DNA of 8,235 nucleotides from Leptospirillum sp. (lineage in GTDB: Bacteria; Nitrospirota; Leptospirillia; Leptospirillales; Leptospirillaceae), in the NCBI GenBank assembly GCA_027346125.1, contig DAIEST010000100.1, forward strand, positions 1 to 8,235, in the 5' to 3' direction. Made by a program: the position numbers and the translations under genes. Positions 1 to 6,523 of the stretch are shown here, piece by piece; position 1 is the first letter of the stretch; the number at the start of each line of letters is the position of its first letter. Below the pieces are notes generated by a model. That model searched no databases and had not been told where the DNA came from. It saw nothing but the letters and a program-made list of their open reading frames with translations.

Positions 1-387
1 CGGTTCCTCCGACATCCATTTTCCGAGATTTCTCCGCTCGTCCCCGGCTTCATCCTTCAGTACAAAGCGGAGCGAGATCCCGCGTTTCCCGATAAACACG
101 CCCGAATGGGCATAGGCCTTGTACCCCCTTCTGTTCGGGCCAAGGGCAAGCCATGTCTCGGGGGGAGGATTGACCCGTCTTCTCATGTGGCTCGCCACAT
201 GAGGGAAATAGGACCTCGGCCCTTCCCCGCCGAGAAGGAATGAAAGACGATCCGCAAGACGCACAAGAGACGGACGGACCTCTCCCCGGATACGGACCAT
301 CCGCTCGGCAAATCCGTCGATGTCGAAGATCGACGCCCATTCCGGCATCAGATAGTCGGACACCGCTTCCTTCGATTTCAGGGACAT
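1..387 (-). CDS. UPF0637 / DUF1054 family protein (YktB-like), 3' end cut by the window edge
   Basis: The first 129 codons of a minus-strand gene are visible; the frame is open to base 1, so the C-terminus is missing (family members are usually about 200 residues). The start is the ATG at 387-385, preceded by GAGGAG (bases 395-400 on this strand) with 7 bases of spacing. The translation begins MSLKSKEAVSDYLMPEW. The family signature is clear: the segment HVASHMRRRVNPPPETW is followed by NRRGYKAYAHSG, matching the HVAKHARRTVNPPNDTW...NKRGYK pattern of Bacillus YktB. Those proteins are small, soluble and of unknown function, so no role can be given. It is transcribed away from the nitroreductase gene, with 296 bases between the starts. 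I saw no convincing promoter of its own. Family assignment is quite sure. Confidence 0.85.
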   Translation of the reverse strand, partial: MSLKSKEAVSDYLMPEWASIFDIDGFAERMVRIRGEVRPSLVRLADRLSFLLGGEGPRSYFPHVASHMRRRVNPPPETWLALGPNRRGYKAYAHSGVFIGKRGISLRFVLKDEAGDERRNLGKWMSEEP

Positions 388-534
388 TTCGAGACTCCTC
401 ATCGAGAAACAGACGACACATTCTTAAAGCAGGGCAGCCCCAAGCATCCCCTGCAACCTTCCATACTTGCTTCTAATGTATGAGAATCCCCGCTTCCTGT
501 CCATCCGGGGAAGGAACCGCCAATTCTCCCGGGG

Positions 535-546
535 CTGTCCGGACAG
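535..546. repeat. 12-bp perfect palindrome CTGTCCGGACAG
   Basis: The two halves CTGTCC and GGACAG are exact reverse complements with no spacer, and they abut the AATTCTCCCGGGG motif at 522-534. Twofold symmetry of this kind suits a dimeric DNA-binding protein. It lies about 65 bases upstream of the predicted -10 of the nitroreductase operon. The binding role is inference. Confidence 0.4.
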
Positions 547-590
547 AGAAAAGAGCATCCCCCAAATCCCTTCCCCATCTGAGACCACTC

Positions 591-619
591 TGATTTTGCC
601 CCGGCAATCATGATACAAT
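591..619 (+). promoter_or_regulatory. Candidate sigma-70 promoter with extended -10
   Basis: TGATACAAT at 611-619 reads as an extended -10 (TG, one base, then TACAAT at 614-619). The -35 position 17 bases upstream is TGATTT (591-596), a poor match, which is usual for extended -10 promoters. Transcription would start near 626, immediately before the stem-loop at 630-656 and about 58 bases before the TTG start of the nitroreductase gene. Confidence 0.5.
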
Positions 620-629
620 TTATCCGGTA

Positions 630-656
630 ATTCTCCCGGGGAGGGTCCGGGAGAAT
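630..656 (+). repeat. Perfect 10-bp stem-loop in the nitroreductase leader
   Basis: ATTCTCCCGG (630-639) and CCGGGAGAAT (647-656) are exact reverse complements separated by a 7-base loop. If transcription starts near 626, the hairpin forms the first part of the mRNA. It has no T-run after it, so it is not a normal intrinsic terminator. It may be a 5' stabilising hairpin or a DNA operator just downstream of the start site. Confidence 0.55.
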
Positions 657-683
657 GCAAAACCGAGACAAAAGGAGTGTTCG

Positions 684-2249
684 TTGAGTGAGTCCCATGA
701 ATCCTGTGCCGAGTATTACCATGAAGACACAAAATACGACCGAAAGACCATTCACCGGTTCCAGTCACTGGATTTTTCCTCAAAACCGGCACCGTTCAAG
801 GACTACCAGACAGACAATCCCATCAGTCTGATCCCGTTCCTTCCGTTCAACTATATTCCGTTCACCCGGACGCCTCTTCCCGAACCACCTCCGCAGCCCA
901 GCCATCCGTGGGGACTGTCAGAGCTTTCCCAGCTCCTTTTCTTCTCTTACGGGGTGACCGCCATCATCGACTCCCCCCGGACCGAGCAGACATTCCTCAG
1001 GGCAGCGCCTTCCGCCGGAGGACTCTATCCCGCCGAGATCTATCTTGCCACGAGAGACCTGCCGTTCATTCCGGACGGGATCTTCCACTACAGTGGCAAG
1101 GAACACACGCTGGCGACTCTCTACGAGGGAAATTTCTGGGAACGTCTTTCCGCCTATCTCTTCCATCATCCTTCCCTGGAAGACTCGCAGATGGTTCTTC
1201 TCCTGTCGGGATACTTCGACCGTTCGGCATGGCGCTACGGGGAACGGGGATACCGGAGAATCCTTCTGGATACGGGACACCTTCTCGGAAATCTCGTTCT
1301 CATGTCCCATCAAACGGGGTTCGTTCCGTTCACGCTTTCCGGATTCAATGACCAGGCACTGAACTCCTTCCTCTTTCTCGGCGACCAGAAGGAAGTGGTT
1401 CTCGTCGCCATTCCCCTCGTCAGGAACCAGAACGTGTCGGAAGGAAGCCTCTCTCTCCCGTTCTATCCATCGCCGGTCAAATTCCCCTACTTCCCCCCCG
1501 AAAAACCGGAAACGGGGGATATCTTCAGGGATCTTCACCGGTTCTCCTCGCTCGGAACGGAACCCCCTCCGGTCCTTCTTCCGAGAAAAACCCAGTCCGA
1601 TCAGTACGGATCCGGAGAAAGCCGATTCACTCCCCAATCGGAGCCGATCTTTCTGGACGCGGACACACTGGACTTCGAAAGCCACATTCCCAGAGTGCTC
1701 CTGACCAGGCGGTCTGCCCGGCAATTCTCCGGCGATCCGATCGATTTCAACCAGTTGTCCGGTATCCTGTCCTTCGCATACCGGGAAATCGATATGCAGG
1801 ATTCCCAGCAGTCCCTGCCGGTCCGGCATTTTTTCCAGCCGGACCTCTTCCGCTCCTATCTGGTTGTCAATGCCGTCAACGACCTCGACTCCGGGATCTA
1901 TCTCTACGATCCCAGGCCCGGAACCCTCACGCTCATCAAGATGGGGCATTTCTCGGAAATCACCTACGAGTGCGCCCTCTCGCAGGATCTCGGCAGGGAT
2001 GCGGCAGCCGTTCTCATCCAGGCTGCGGATCTCGAGGGACTTGTCACCCAATACGGGGATCGCGTCTATCGGACATTGCACATGGATGCAGGACAGATCG
2101 GGGAACGGATTAACCTGGCGGCCGTCCACCTTGGGCTTGGCTCCAGCGGCATCGGAGGGTTCTATGATGACGAAGTCGCGGATCTCCTGGGACTTCCGAA
2201 CTCCATGGCGATCCTCTATCTCACCACCATCGGGGCAATCCCTTCCTGA
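684..2249 (+). CDS. Tandem SagB/ThcOx-type nitroreductase-family oxidoreductase (two domains)
   Basis: This 521-residue protein carries two nitroreductase-fold domains of the SagB/ThcOx type, a family of FMN-dependent enzymes that includes azoline dehydrogenases of peptide natural-product pathways. The start is TTG at 684, with AGGAG (673-677) 6 bases upstream. After a YHEDTKYDR-type N-terminus, domain 1 (about 75-245) has AAPSAGGLYPAEIY at 107-120 and YGERGYRRILLDTGHL at 185-200. Domain 2 (about 335-520) has the RRSAR element at 342-346, YGDRVYR at 457-463 and a GLGSSGIGGFYDDEVADLLG region at 484-503. The equivalent PSAGGLYP segment in domain 2 is weak or lost (around LPVRHFFQPD, 378-387), so domain 2 may bind flavin poorly or act structurally. 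No signal peptide or membrane segment is evident. No precursor peptide, cyclodehydratase or transporter lies nearby, so a peptide-modifying role is not supported. It heads an operon with ubiB. Substrate unknown. Confidence 0.85.
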   Translation: MSESHESCAEYYHEDTKYDRKTIHRFQSLDFSSKPAPFKDYQTDNPISLIPFLPFNYIPFTRTPLPEPPPQPSHPWGLSELSQLLFFSYGVTAIIDSPRTEQTFLRAAPSAGGLYPAEIYLATRDLPFIPDGIFHYSGKEHTLATLYEGNFWERLSAYLFHHPSLEDSQMVLLLSGYFDRSAWRYGERGYRRILLDTGHLLGNLVLMSHQTGFVPFTLSGFNDQALNSFLFLGDQKEVVLVAIPLVRNQNVSEGSLSLPFYPSPVKFPYFPPEKPETGDIFRDLHRFSSLGTEPPPVLLPRKTQSDQYGSGESRFTPQSEPIFLDADTLDFESHIPRVLLTRRSARQFSGDPIDFNQLSGILSFAYREIDMQDSQQSLPVRHFFQPDLFRSYLVVNAVNDLDSGIYLYDPRPGTLTLIKMGHFSEITYECALSQDLGRDAAAVLIQAADLEGLVTQYGDRVYRTLHMDAGQIGERINLAAVHLGLGSSGIGGFYDDEVADLLGLPNSMAILYLTTIGAIPS

Positions 2250-2275
2250 GATGAGGCGGCATTTGTCCTCCCTGC

Positions 2276-2282
2276 AGGAGGT
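2276..2282 (+). promoter_or_regulatory. Ribosome binding site AGGAGGT for ubiB
   Basis: A near-perfect Shine-Dalgarno sequence ends 3 bases before the ATG at 2286. The spacing is short, but the next in-frame ATG (codon 63) lies far inside the conserved protein, so this fixes the start. Confidence 0.6.
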
Positions 2283-2285
2283 AGA

Positions 2286-3959
2286 ATGCCCGTAGCGAAA
2301 CTCTGGTCCGTCGCGGAGACCCGAAGACTCCGAACCGTCCTCACCATCCTGGCGAAATACGGATTTGCGGACGTGGTAGGTTTTTTGCGTCTGGATCCGC
2401 TGGTCTCCCTCGGTCGGAAGCTCACCCGCACATCCATCCCGCATGGGCTGTCCCGGCCCGTACGCCTCCGGATGGCTCTCGAAGAACTCGGTCCCGCCGC
2501 CATCAAGCTCGGGCAGGTCCTCTCGAGCCGGGCGGATCTCTTCTCCCCGGATTTTCTCGAAGAATTCCAGCGTCTTCAGGACAAGCTTCCCCAAGTCCCG
2601 TTCGACGAGATCCGGACGGCGATCGAGTCATCCTTCAATCGCCCGCTGGAGGAGATTTTCCCTGACTTCAATCCCGCCCCGGTCGCACAGGCTTCCATCG
2701 CACAGGTCCACCGGGCGAAGCTGATGACGGGAGAGGATGTCGCCGTCAAGGTCCGGAGACCCCGGATCGAACAGCAGATCGATCCGGACCTGCGGATTCT
2801 TTCCTTCCTGGCCGACCTTGTCGAACGCCATATCGACGAGCTGAAATATCTTCGACCAAAATCGCTGACCCGCCAATACATCCGGACACTCCGGAAAGAG
2901 CTCGATTTCTCGCACGAAGCCCGGAATCTCGAACGTGCCAGGAAGAATTTCGCGGGGGACCCCACGATCGTCATCCCGAAGCTGTACCCGGAGTGGACAT
3001 CGGAAAACATCCTGGTCATGGAGTATCTCGACGGGGTCAGCATCCGGGAAACCGGCTCCTTTGAGAAAATGGGAACCTGCTCTTCCGAAGTCGCCCGGCT
3101 CGGGGCCAGAAGCATCCTGACGCAGGTTTTCATTCACGGATTCTTTCAGGGGGATCCTCATCCGGGAAATATCCTCGTGCTGCCCGACCACCGGATCGGG
3201 ATTCTGGACTATGGCATGTTCGGCGCACTCTCCCCGGAACGCAGGGATCTTCTGGGGGATCTTCTCGTGGCACTGGTGGAAAAGGACATTCCCTTCATGA
3301 TCCGCACTCTGGAACGGATGAGAGCCCTTCCCGAGGAATTCAACGAGGAAGAGCTCTCGGCGGATATCTCCGCATTCCTGGAAGAATTCACGAACCGTCC
3401 CCTGAAAGAAATCCAGCTCGACGCACTCTCCGCGGAACTCTTCGACCTCGTCCGGACGCACAGGCTGACACTCCCCCCGGACCTTTCCCTTCTGTTCAGG
3501 GCTCTTGTCATCATGGACGGAATCGGCCGAAGCCTGGACCCTTCCTTCAACATGGTGGAGGAAAGCCGTCCCTTTGTCCGGAAACTGATACGAAAACGGT
3601 TCGAACCGGAATCCATGTTCAGAAATATCCGATCGACAGCCATGATCTTTTTCCGGACGCTTTCCCACATTCCGGCCGAAGCCGAAAAACTCCTGACGCG
3701 GGTTCGGGACGGACGGATTCGCGTGGACTTCAACCTCAAGCACCTCGAGGACCTGATCGGAGAAATGGACCGGACAGGAAACAGGCTGTCGGTTTCCATC
3801 CTGGTCGGCTCCCTGACCATCGGGTCCGCACTGATTTTCGCATCTCCCAACGGGCCCAGGTTTTTCGGACTGTCCACCATTGGCCTCATGGGCTTCTTCG
3901 TGGCGGGATTCCTGGGATTCGGCCTCATCGTCGCCATTCTTCGTTCCAGACGGTTCTAG
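2286..3959 (+). CDS. ubiB: UbiB/AarF (ABC1/ADCK) family atypical protein kinase-like membrane protein
   Basis: This 557-residue protein has full family length (E. coli UbiB has 546). UbiB proteins are atypical kinase-like ATPases that support ubiquinone or related isoprenoid quinone biosynthesis at the inner membrane. Visible motifs, in order: the family-specific KxGQ motif (KLGQ, 74-77); the Ala-rich nucleotide loop (AQAS, 134-137); the VAVK lysine at 155; the LDFSHEARN segment with Glu211; the catalytic-loop signature DPHPGN (290-295), giving Asp290 and Asn294; and DYG in place of DFG (Asp308). Two hydrophobic segments near 502-519 and 527-552 end in the basic tail RSRRF, matching the C-terminal membrane anchor of UbiB. 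All catalytic positions are kept. It follows the nitroreductase gene by 36 bases in the same operon. Its stop codon lies in the 83-bp repeat at 3882-3964, and the last 25 codons recur at 5730. Whether the cell makes ubiquinone or menaquinone cannot be told here. Confidence 0.93.
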   Translation: MPVAKLWSVAETRRLRTVLTILAKYGFADVVGFLRLDPLVSLGRKLTRTSIPHGLSRPVRLRMALEELGPAAIKLGQVLSSRADLFSPDFLEEFQRLQDKLPQVPFDEIRTAIESSFNRPLEEIFPDFNPAPVAQASIAQVHRAKLMTGEDVAVKVRRPRIEQQIDPDLRILSFLADLVERHIDELKYLRPKSLTRQYIRTLRKELDFSHEARNLERARKNFAGDPTIVIPKLYPEWTSENILVMEYLDGVSIRETGSFEKMGTCSSEVARLGARSILTQVFIHGFFQGDPHPGNILVLPDHRIGILDYGMFGALSPERRDLLGDLLVALVEKDIPFMIRTLERMRALPEEFNEEELSADISAFLEEFTNRPLKEIQLDALSAELFDLVRTHRLTLPPDLSLLFRALVIMDGIGRSLDPSFNMVEESRPFVRKLIRKRFEPESMFRNIRSTAMIFFRTLSHIPAEAEKLLTRVRDGRIRVDFNLKHLEDLIGEMDRTGNRLSVSILVGSLTIGSALIFASPNGPRFFGLSTIGLMGFFVAGFLGFGLIVAILRSRRF

Positions 3960-3964
3960 TCCGG
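3882..3964 (+). repeat. Left copy of 83-bp direct repeat (ubiB 3' end)
   Basis: This copy covers ubiB codons 533-557, the TAG stop and the next five bases ending in CCGG. It matches 5730-5812 at 81 of 83 positions. The differences are 3889 T versus 5737 C (Met535 to Thr) and 3921 G versus 5769 T (Gly546 to Cys). Similarity stops sharply on both sides. The two copies bound the ATPase-bearing segment, as left and right attachment sites or a long target duplication would. Confidence 0.9.
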
Positions 3965-3998
3965 CTCTCCCGAAATATTGAATGGAGAGTCCCAAGCT

Positions 3999-5189
3999 TT
4001 AAATTGAGTTGAGGTCCGGCATTGCGCGTCGCATGAATCCATCGAAAAGAGGCACTGTGAACGCCATGTCCCCATGAGAAGGACTATAGGCCATTCCTTT
4101 TCTGATAAGACTCGCTCTCACTGGCCCCAAAGTGGTGATTTTGGTGTCCAGGATATCAGCAATTTCCCCAGTCCTGTGCGGGCCAGAACCAAGCTCCGCC
4201 ATAGCACGCAAGTACCGTTTCTCCTTTGGTGTAAGGCGATCAAAACGGACCCGAAAGAAGTTCTCGTCAAGCCGACGCGCTACCATATTTGTAGTTTCCT
4301 GTACATGCTGAAGAGTAATAGGCGAAACCGGGGCATAGTTCCATGACTGGTACCCCCATTCCTGGAGAAAGTAAGGATACCCCTTTGTCATCCGGAAAAT
4401 ATCCCGCAAAGCGGATGAATCAATCGTTTCACCTGCTGCCTCAATCGGGTCCCGAATGGCTTTTGTAGCGTCTGCTTCATTAAGGGGCCCTACGTCGGGA
4501 AAATTGAACAGGCGCTCGGCATAAGACTTCGACTCCCCAGCCAGTCCTGGAAGAACAGGCAACCCTGCCCCGACCAGCACAAGAGGCAATCGTTTTTGCT
4601 GCATCTTGTGCATTCCCATGATCAAAGCACCCAGTTCGTATGGCTTGAGATACTGAATCTCGTCAATAAAGATCGCTACCACCGTTTTGCGTTCTTCCGC
4701 CGCTTCGGCAACAATTTCGAGAAGATTGGGCAAGTCGATTTCCAGATCACCACTGTCGGCAATACCATGTTCCGCTTCTATGTCATCAACACCAAACTCC
4801 ACCTCCCCTATTTTGACCTTGACGCCAGCCATGAAACCTTTGAGCACAGAAATTCCCCGGCGAACCTTGTCACTTGCACCGGCAACAGTGTCGAGTTCAA
4901 AAAGCAGACGACGCAAATGGGGAGCCAGAAGGTTGGCCAGTGACTTGCCTTCATGGGCTTCGATCAAAATAGTGCGGAACCCTTCATTTCGTGCCATGCG
5001 TTCCATCTCGATAAGCAGAACGGTTTTTCCAACGCCACGAAGTCCGGTCAGGAGAAGGCTTTTCTCAGGAAGTCCAAGTAGCGCACGGCCAAAAAGCACA
5101 TGTGCCTGTTCCAGAATTTCATCCCGTCCCGCCAACTCCGGCGGGGGTGAACCCGCTCCAGGAGAAAATGGGTTTCGTATCCTGTTCAT
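3999..5189 (-). CDS. Orphan AAA+ ATPase with C-terminal winged-helix-like region
   Basis: This 396-residue protein starts at ATG 5189-5187, with GGAG (bases 5195-5198) 5 bases upstream. The N-terminus NPFSPGAGSPPPELAGRDEI is typical of stand-alone AAA_16-type ATP-binding proteins scattered through bacterial genomes. Walker A is GLRGVGKT at 49-56 and Walker B is VVAIFIDEIQYL at 170-181 (Asp176, Glu177). A sensor-1-like strand, LPLVLVGAGLP, spans 201-211, followed by YAERLFNF (223-230) with a possible arginine finger. Residues 316-380 (LTPKEKRYLRAMAEL, then GEIADILDTKITTLGPVRAS) look like a winged helix, as in Orc1/Cdc6-like ATPases. All nucleotide-binding motifs are present, so it should hydrolyse ATP. 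Its partner and task are unknown. It is the only clear gene in the repeat-bounded segment, and its codon use is less G+C-biased than its neighbours', suggesting transfer. A DNA-binding or maintenance role for the element is inference. Confidence 0.88.
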   Translation of the reverse strand: MNRIRNPFSPGAGSPPPELAGRDEILEQAHVLFGRALLGLPEKSLLLTGLRGVGKTVLLIEMERMARNEGFRTILIEAHEGKSLANLLAPHLRRLLFELDTVAGASDKVRRGISVLKGFMAGVKVKIGEVEFGVDDIEAEHGIADSGDLEIDLPNLLEIVAEAAEERKTVVAIFIDEIQYLKPYELGALIMGMHKMQQKRLPLVLVGAGLPVLPGLAGESKSYAERLFNFPDVGPLNEADATKAIRDPIEAAGETIDSSALRDIFRMTKGYPYFLQEWGYQSWNYAPVSPITLQHVQETTNMVARRLDENFFRVRFDRLTPKEKRYLRAMAELGSGPHRTGEIADILDTKITTLGPVRASLIRKGMAYSPSHGDMAFTVPLFDGFMRRAMPDLNSI

Positions 5190-5290
5190 GGAAACTCCAC
5201 GTTCATAGCAATTTATCTCAAATTATAATGTAGTATAAGGCAGTATACTCGATACAAGTTATAATAATAAATAAATTAGCATAAACATTT
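5190..5290 (-). promoter_or_regulatory. A+T-rich promoter region of the AAA+ ATPase gene, with palindrome
   Basis: This is the most A+T-rich stretch in the window. On the minus strand a consensus -10 TATAAT lies at bases 5227-5222, about 33 bases before the ATG. An inverted repeat AGTATA-6 bases-TATACT (5232-5249) sits just upstream of that -10 and overlaps the expected -35 zone, where it could be an operator. No good -35 hexamer is visible; TTGTAT (5257-5252) is too far away for this -10. The element may depend on an activator or on A+T richness. Confidence 0.45.
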
Positions 5291-5592
5291 GGATCAATCT
5301 TCCTCTGCCAGTGACGGCTCCCCGGCATGAAGGCCGGATCTTCCAGCGGAATCGTTCCCGACCACCCCAAAGCCGCCTGAAGGATTACGGGTGTCGCTTG
5401 GGTCACCGGGATCGGAATCCTTCCAAATAGCCCGAGGGAAATACCGCTGTTCCAGTGATGACCTTTTGGAGTCTGAAAGTGGTTGATCGATCCGGGAGAC
5501 TGATCTGCAAGTTCGATCTCCAGGACTTTCTGCGGATCGCCTTCTGGGACTGGAAGCTTTCCGGCAACGGGCAAATCGGAAATTGAGAACAA
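5218..5592 (-). other. Unassigned open frame, doubtful coding, upstream of the ATPase gene
   Basis: A 124-codon open frame runs leftward from a TTG at 5592, with no ribosome binding site that I can see. It ends inside the A+T-rich ATPase promoter region, giving a translated tail rich in Ile, Tyr and Leu that looks accidental. I recognise no domain. Other frames across the same 5290-5729 stretch are also open for long runs, including a plus-strand run from 5431 to a stop at 5584-5586 and a minus-strand frame ending at 5294, so no one frame stands out. The whole stretch may be a decayed gene or non-coding element DNA. I list it so that the 440 bases between the ATPase promoter and the right repeat are accounted for. 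Confidence 0.15.
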
Positions 5593-5729
5593 TCAACGCC
5601 CAGAAGGTCGATTCGCACAAGAGCTTCCACGATGAACCCAATCGCTGAAATCGAACAGGTGGAGAAATGGCACATGGATGACTGCAGAGGCACTGTTCCG
5701 GGAAACCGCCGGATATCTGTCTGCCCCCA

Positions 5730-5812
5730 GGCCTCACGGGCTTCTTCGTGGCGGGATTCCTGGGATTCTGCCTCATCGTCGCCATTCTTCGTTCCAGACG
5801 GTTCTAGTCCGG
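5730..5812 (+). repeat. Right copy of 83-bp direct repeat (ubiB 3' end abutting radC)
   Basis: This second copy of the ubiB 3' end has no ubiB reading frame ahead of it, so it is not expressed as UbiB. It is contiguous with radC: the CTA at 5804-5806 is the radC stop, and GTCCGG within the repeat encodes the last radC residues. Both differences from the left copy change an amino acid of the ubiB reading (Met to Thr, Gly to Cys), as expected if this copy is free of selection. Confidence 0.9.
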
Positions 5813-6523
5813 TCCTTCCCTGAACGCCCCCCGTTCCCGAAGACTGACCCAGGCATGATCCCCCAGAACGACATGATCCAGCACACGAATACCCAGGAGG
5901 TCCCCGCACTCCTTCAGCCTGACCGTCAGCGCCCAATCGTCCGAAGAAGGTTCCGGATCCCCTGAAGGATGGTTGTGGACAAACAGGACCGCGGCCGCAG
6001 AATCGCGCACCGCCGGGACAAAGGCTTCCCTCGGGTGAACCAGTGTCATCGTGAGGGATCCTTCCGACACCCGGACGGCATTCTGGAGACGATGGCGCTG
6101 ATCCAGAAGAATGGCCCAGAACGATTCCCGTCTCTCGTCCCGAAGACGGGCACCCAGAAGATCGTAGACATCTTTCGCGGAACGGACGAATGGCCGGTCG
6201 GCCCGGGCCTGACCGGCCACGCGCCTTCCCAGTTCCAGCGCAGCCTGAATCTGGCTGGCCTTGGCAAGCCCCATTCCGGGCAAGCCGGAAAGCTCCGGGA
6301 ACGCCACTCTTGCAATTCCTCCGAGCCCCCCGTACTTCGCCAGCAGACGCTGGCCCTGGGACACTGCCGATTCTCCCCGGCTTCCCACCCGAAGCAGAAT
6401 TCCCAGAAGCTCCGCATCATTCAGTGCGGAAGCGCCCTGATCCCGGAGACGTTCCCGGGGACGATCCCGCTCATTCCATTCCGACACCCTGAAGTGTCGA
6501 ACTCCTTCTCCATCTCCCACCAT
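5804..6523 (-). CDS. radC: RadC family JAMM/MPN-domain protein
   Basis: RadC family protein, 239 residues from the start chosen here. Numbering from Met at 6523: the family N-terminus NERDRPRERL is at 17-26, followed by ALNDAELLGILLR (33-45). A helix-hairpin-helix-like region LSGLPGMGLAKASQIQAALE (78-97) precedes the C-terminal MPN domain. The JAMM metal motif is intact: HNHPSGDPEPSSDD, giving His183, His185, Ser193 and Asp196. The frame is open back to an ATG at 6628, but that start has no ribosome binding site and the extra 35 residues do not resemble the family. ATG 6523-6521 or the next codon GTG follow GGGAG; GTG has the better spacing, so the start is uncertain by one codon. Despite the name, a DNA-repair role is not established for the family. 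The gene converges on ubiB, and its stop lies in the right 83-bp repeat. Confidence 0.9.
   Translation of the reverse strand: MVGDGEGVRHFRVSEWNERDRPRERLRDQGASALNDAELLGILLRVGSRGESAVSQGQRLLAKYGGLGGIARVAFPELSGLPGMGLAKASQIQAALELGRRVAGQARADRPFVRSAKDVYDLLGARLRDERRESFWAILLDQRHRLQNAVRVSEGSLTMTLVHPREAFVPAVRDSAAAVLFVHNHPSGDPEPSSDDWALTVRLKECGDLLGIRVLDHVVLGDHAWVSLRERGAFREGPD

Larger units (their letters stand above)
388..683. other. Divergent intergenic region with regulatory-looking repeats
   Basis: This 296-base gap lies between two divergently transcribed genes. I see no gene in it. It contains the 13-bp motif AATTCTCCCGGGG twice (522-534 and 629-641), a 12-bp perfect palindrome CTGTCCGGACAG (535-546) joined directly to the first copy, and a stem-loop built on the second copy (630-656). 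A rightward extended -10 element lies at 611-619. The repeats could be operator sites for a shared regulator or RNA structures in the leader; the sequence alone does not decide. Confidence 0.5.
3965..5729. mobile_element. Candidate inserted element carrying an AAA+ ATPase gene, bounded by 83-bp direct repeats
   Basis: These 1765 bases lie between two near-identical copies of the ubiB/radC junction. If one repeat unit and this interior are removed, ubiB and radC become convergent neighbours with overlapping stop codons. The interior holds one intact gene (AAA+ ATPase), an A+T-rich stretch and about 440 unassigned bases. Base composition of the ATPase gene and its upstream region is visibly poorer in G+C than ubiB and radC. 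I see no transposase, integrase or terminal inverted repeats, so the mover is absent or acts in trans. An imperfect alternative is a chimeric assembly or a local duplication. Confidence 0.5.

Noticed and set aside
50..421. Minus-strand 123-codon frame at the left end
   Set aside because: It overlaps the UPF0637 gene in another frame; only the frame starting at 387 gives the DUF1054 signature and has a ribosome binding site.
918..2594. Long minus-strand open frame (558 codons) antisense to the nitroreductase and ubiB genes
   Set aside because: It lies opposite two well-supported genes, has no domain that I recognise and is very rich in Arg, Glu and Gly, as expected from the complement of G+C-rich codons.
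3965..3989. Inverted repeat CTCTCC ... GGAGAG just after ubiB, as a terminator
   Set aside because: Only 6 bp of stem with a 13-base loop and no T-run on either strand; too weak to call a terminator.
2628..3995. Long minus-strand open frame (455 codons) antisense to ubiB
   Set aside because: Shadow of ubiB; the opposite strand has every UbiB motif and this frame has none.
5632..5823. Plus-strand 63-codon frame running through the right 83-bp repeat
   Set aside because: It reads the repeat in a different frame from ubiB and has no ribosome binding site or protein-like pattern.
6482..6499. Inverted repeat CGACAC-6-GTGTCG near the radC start
   Set aside because: Short, inside the coding region and alone; likely chance.
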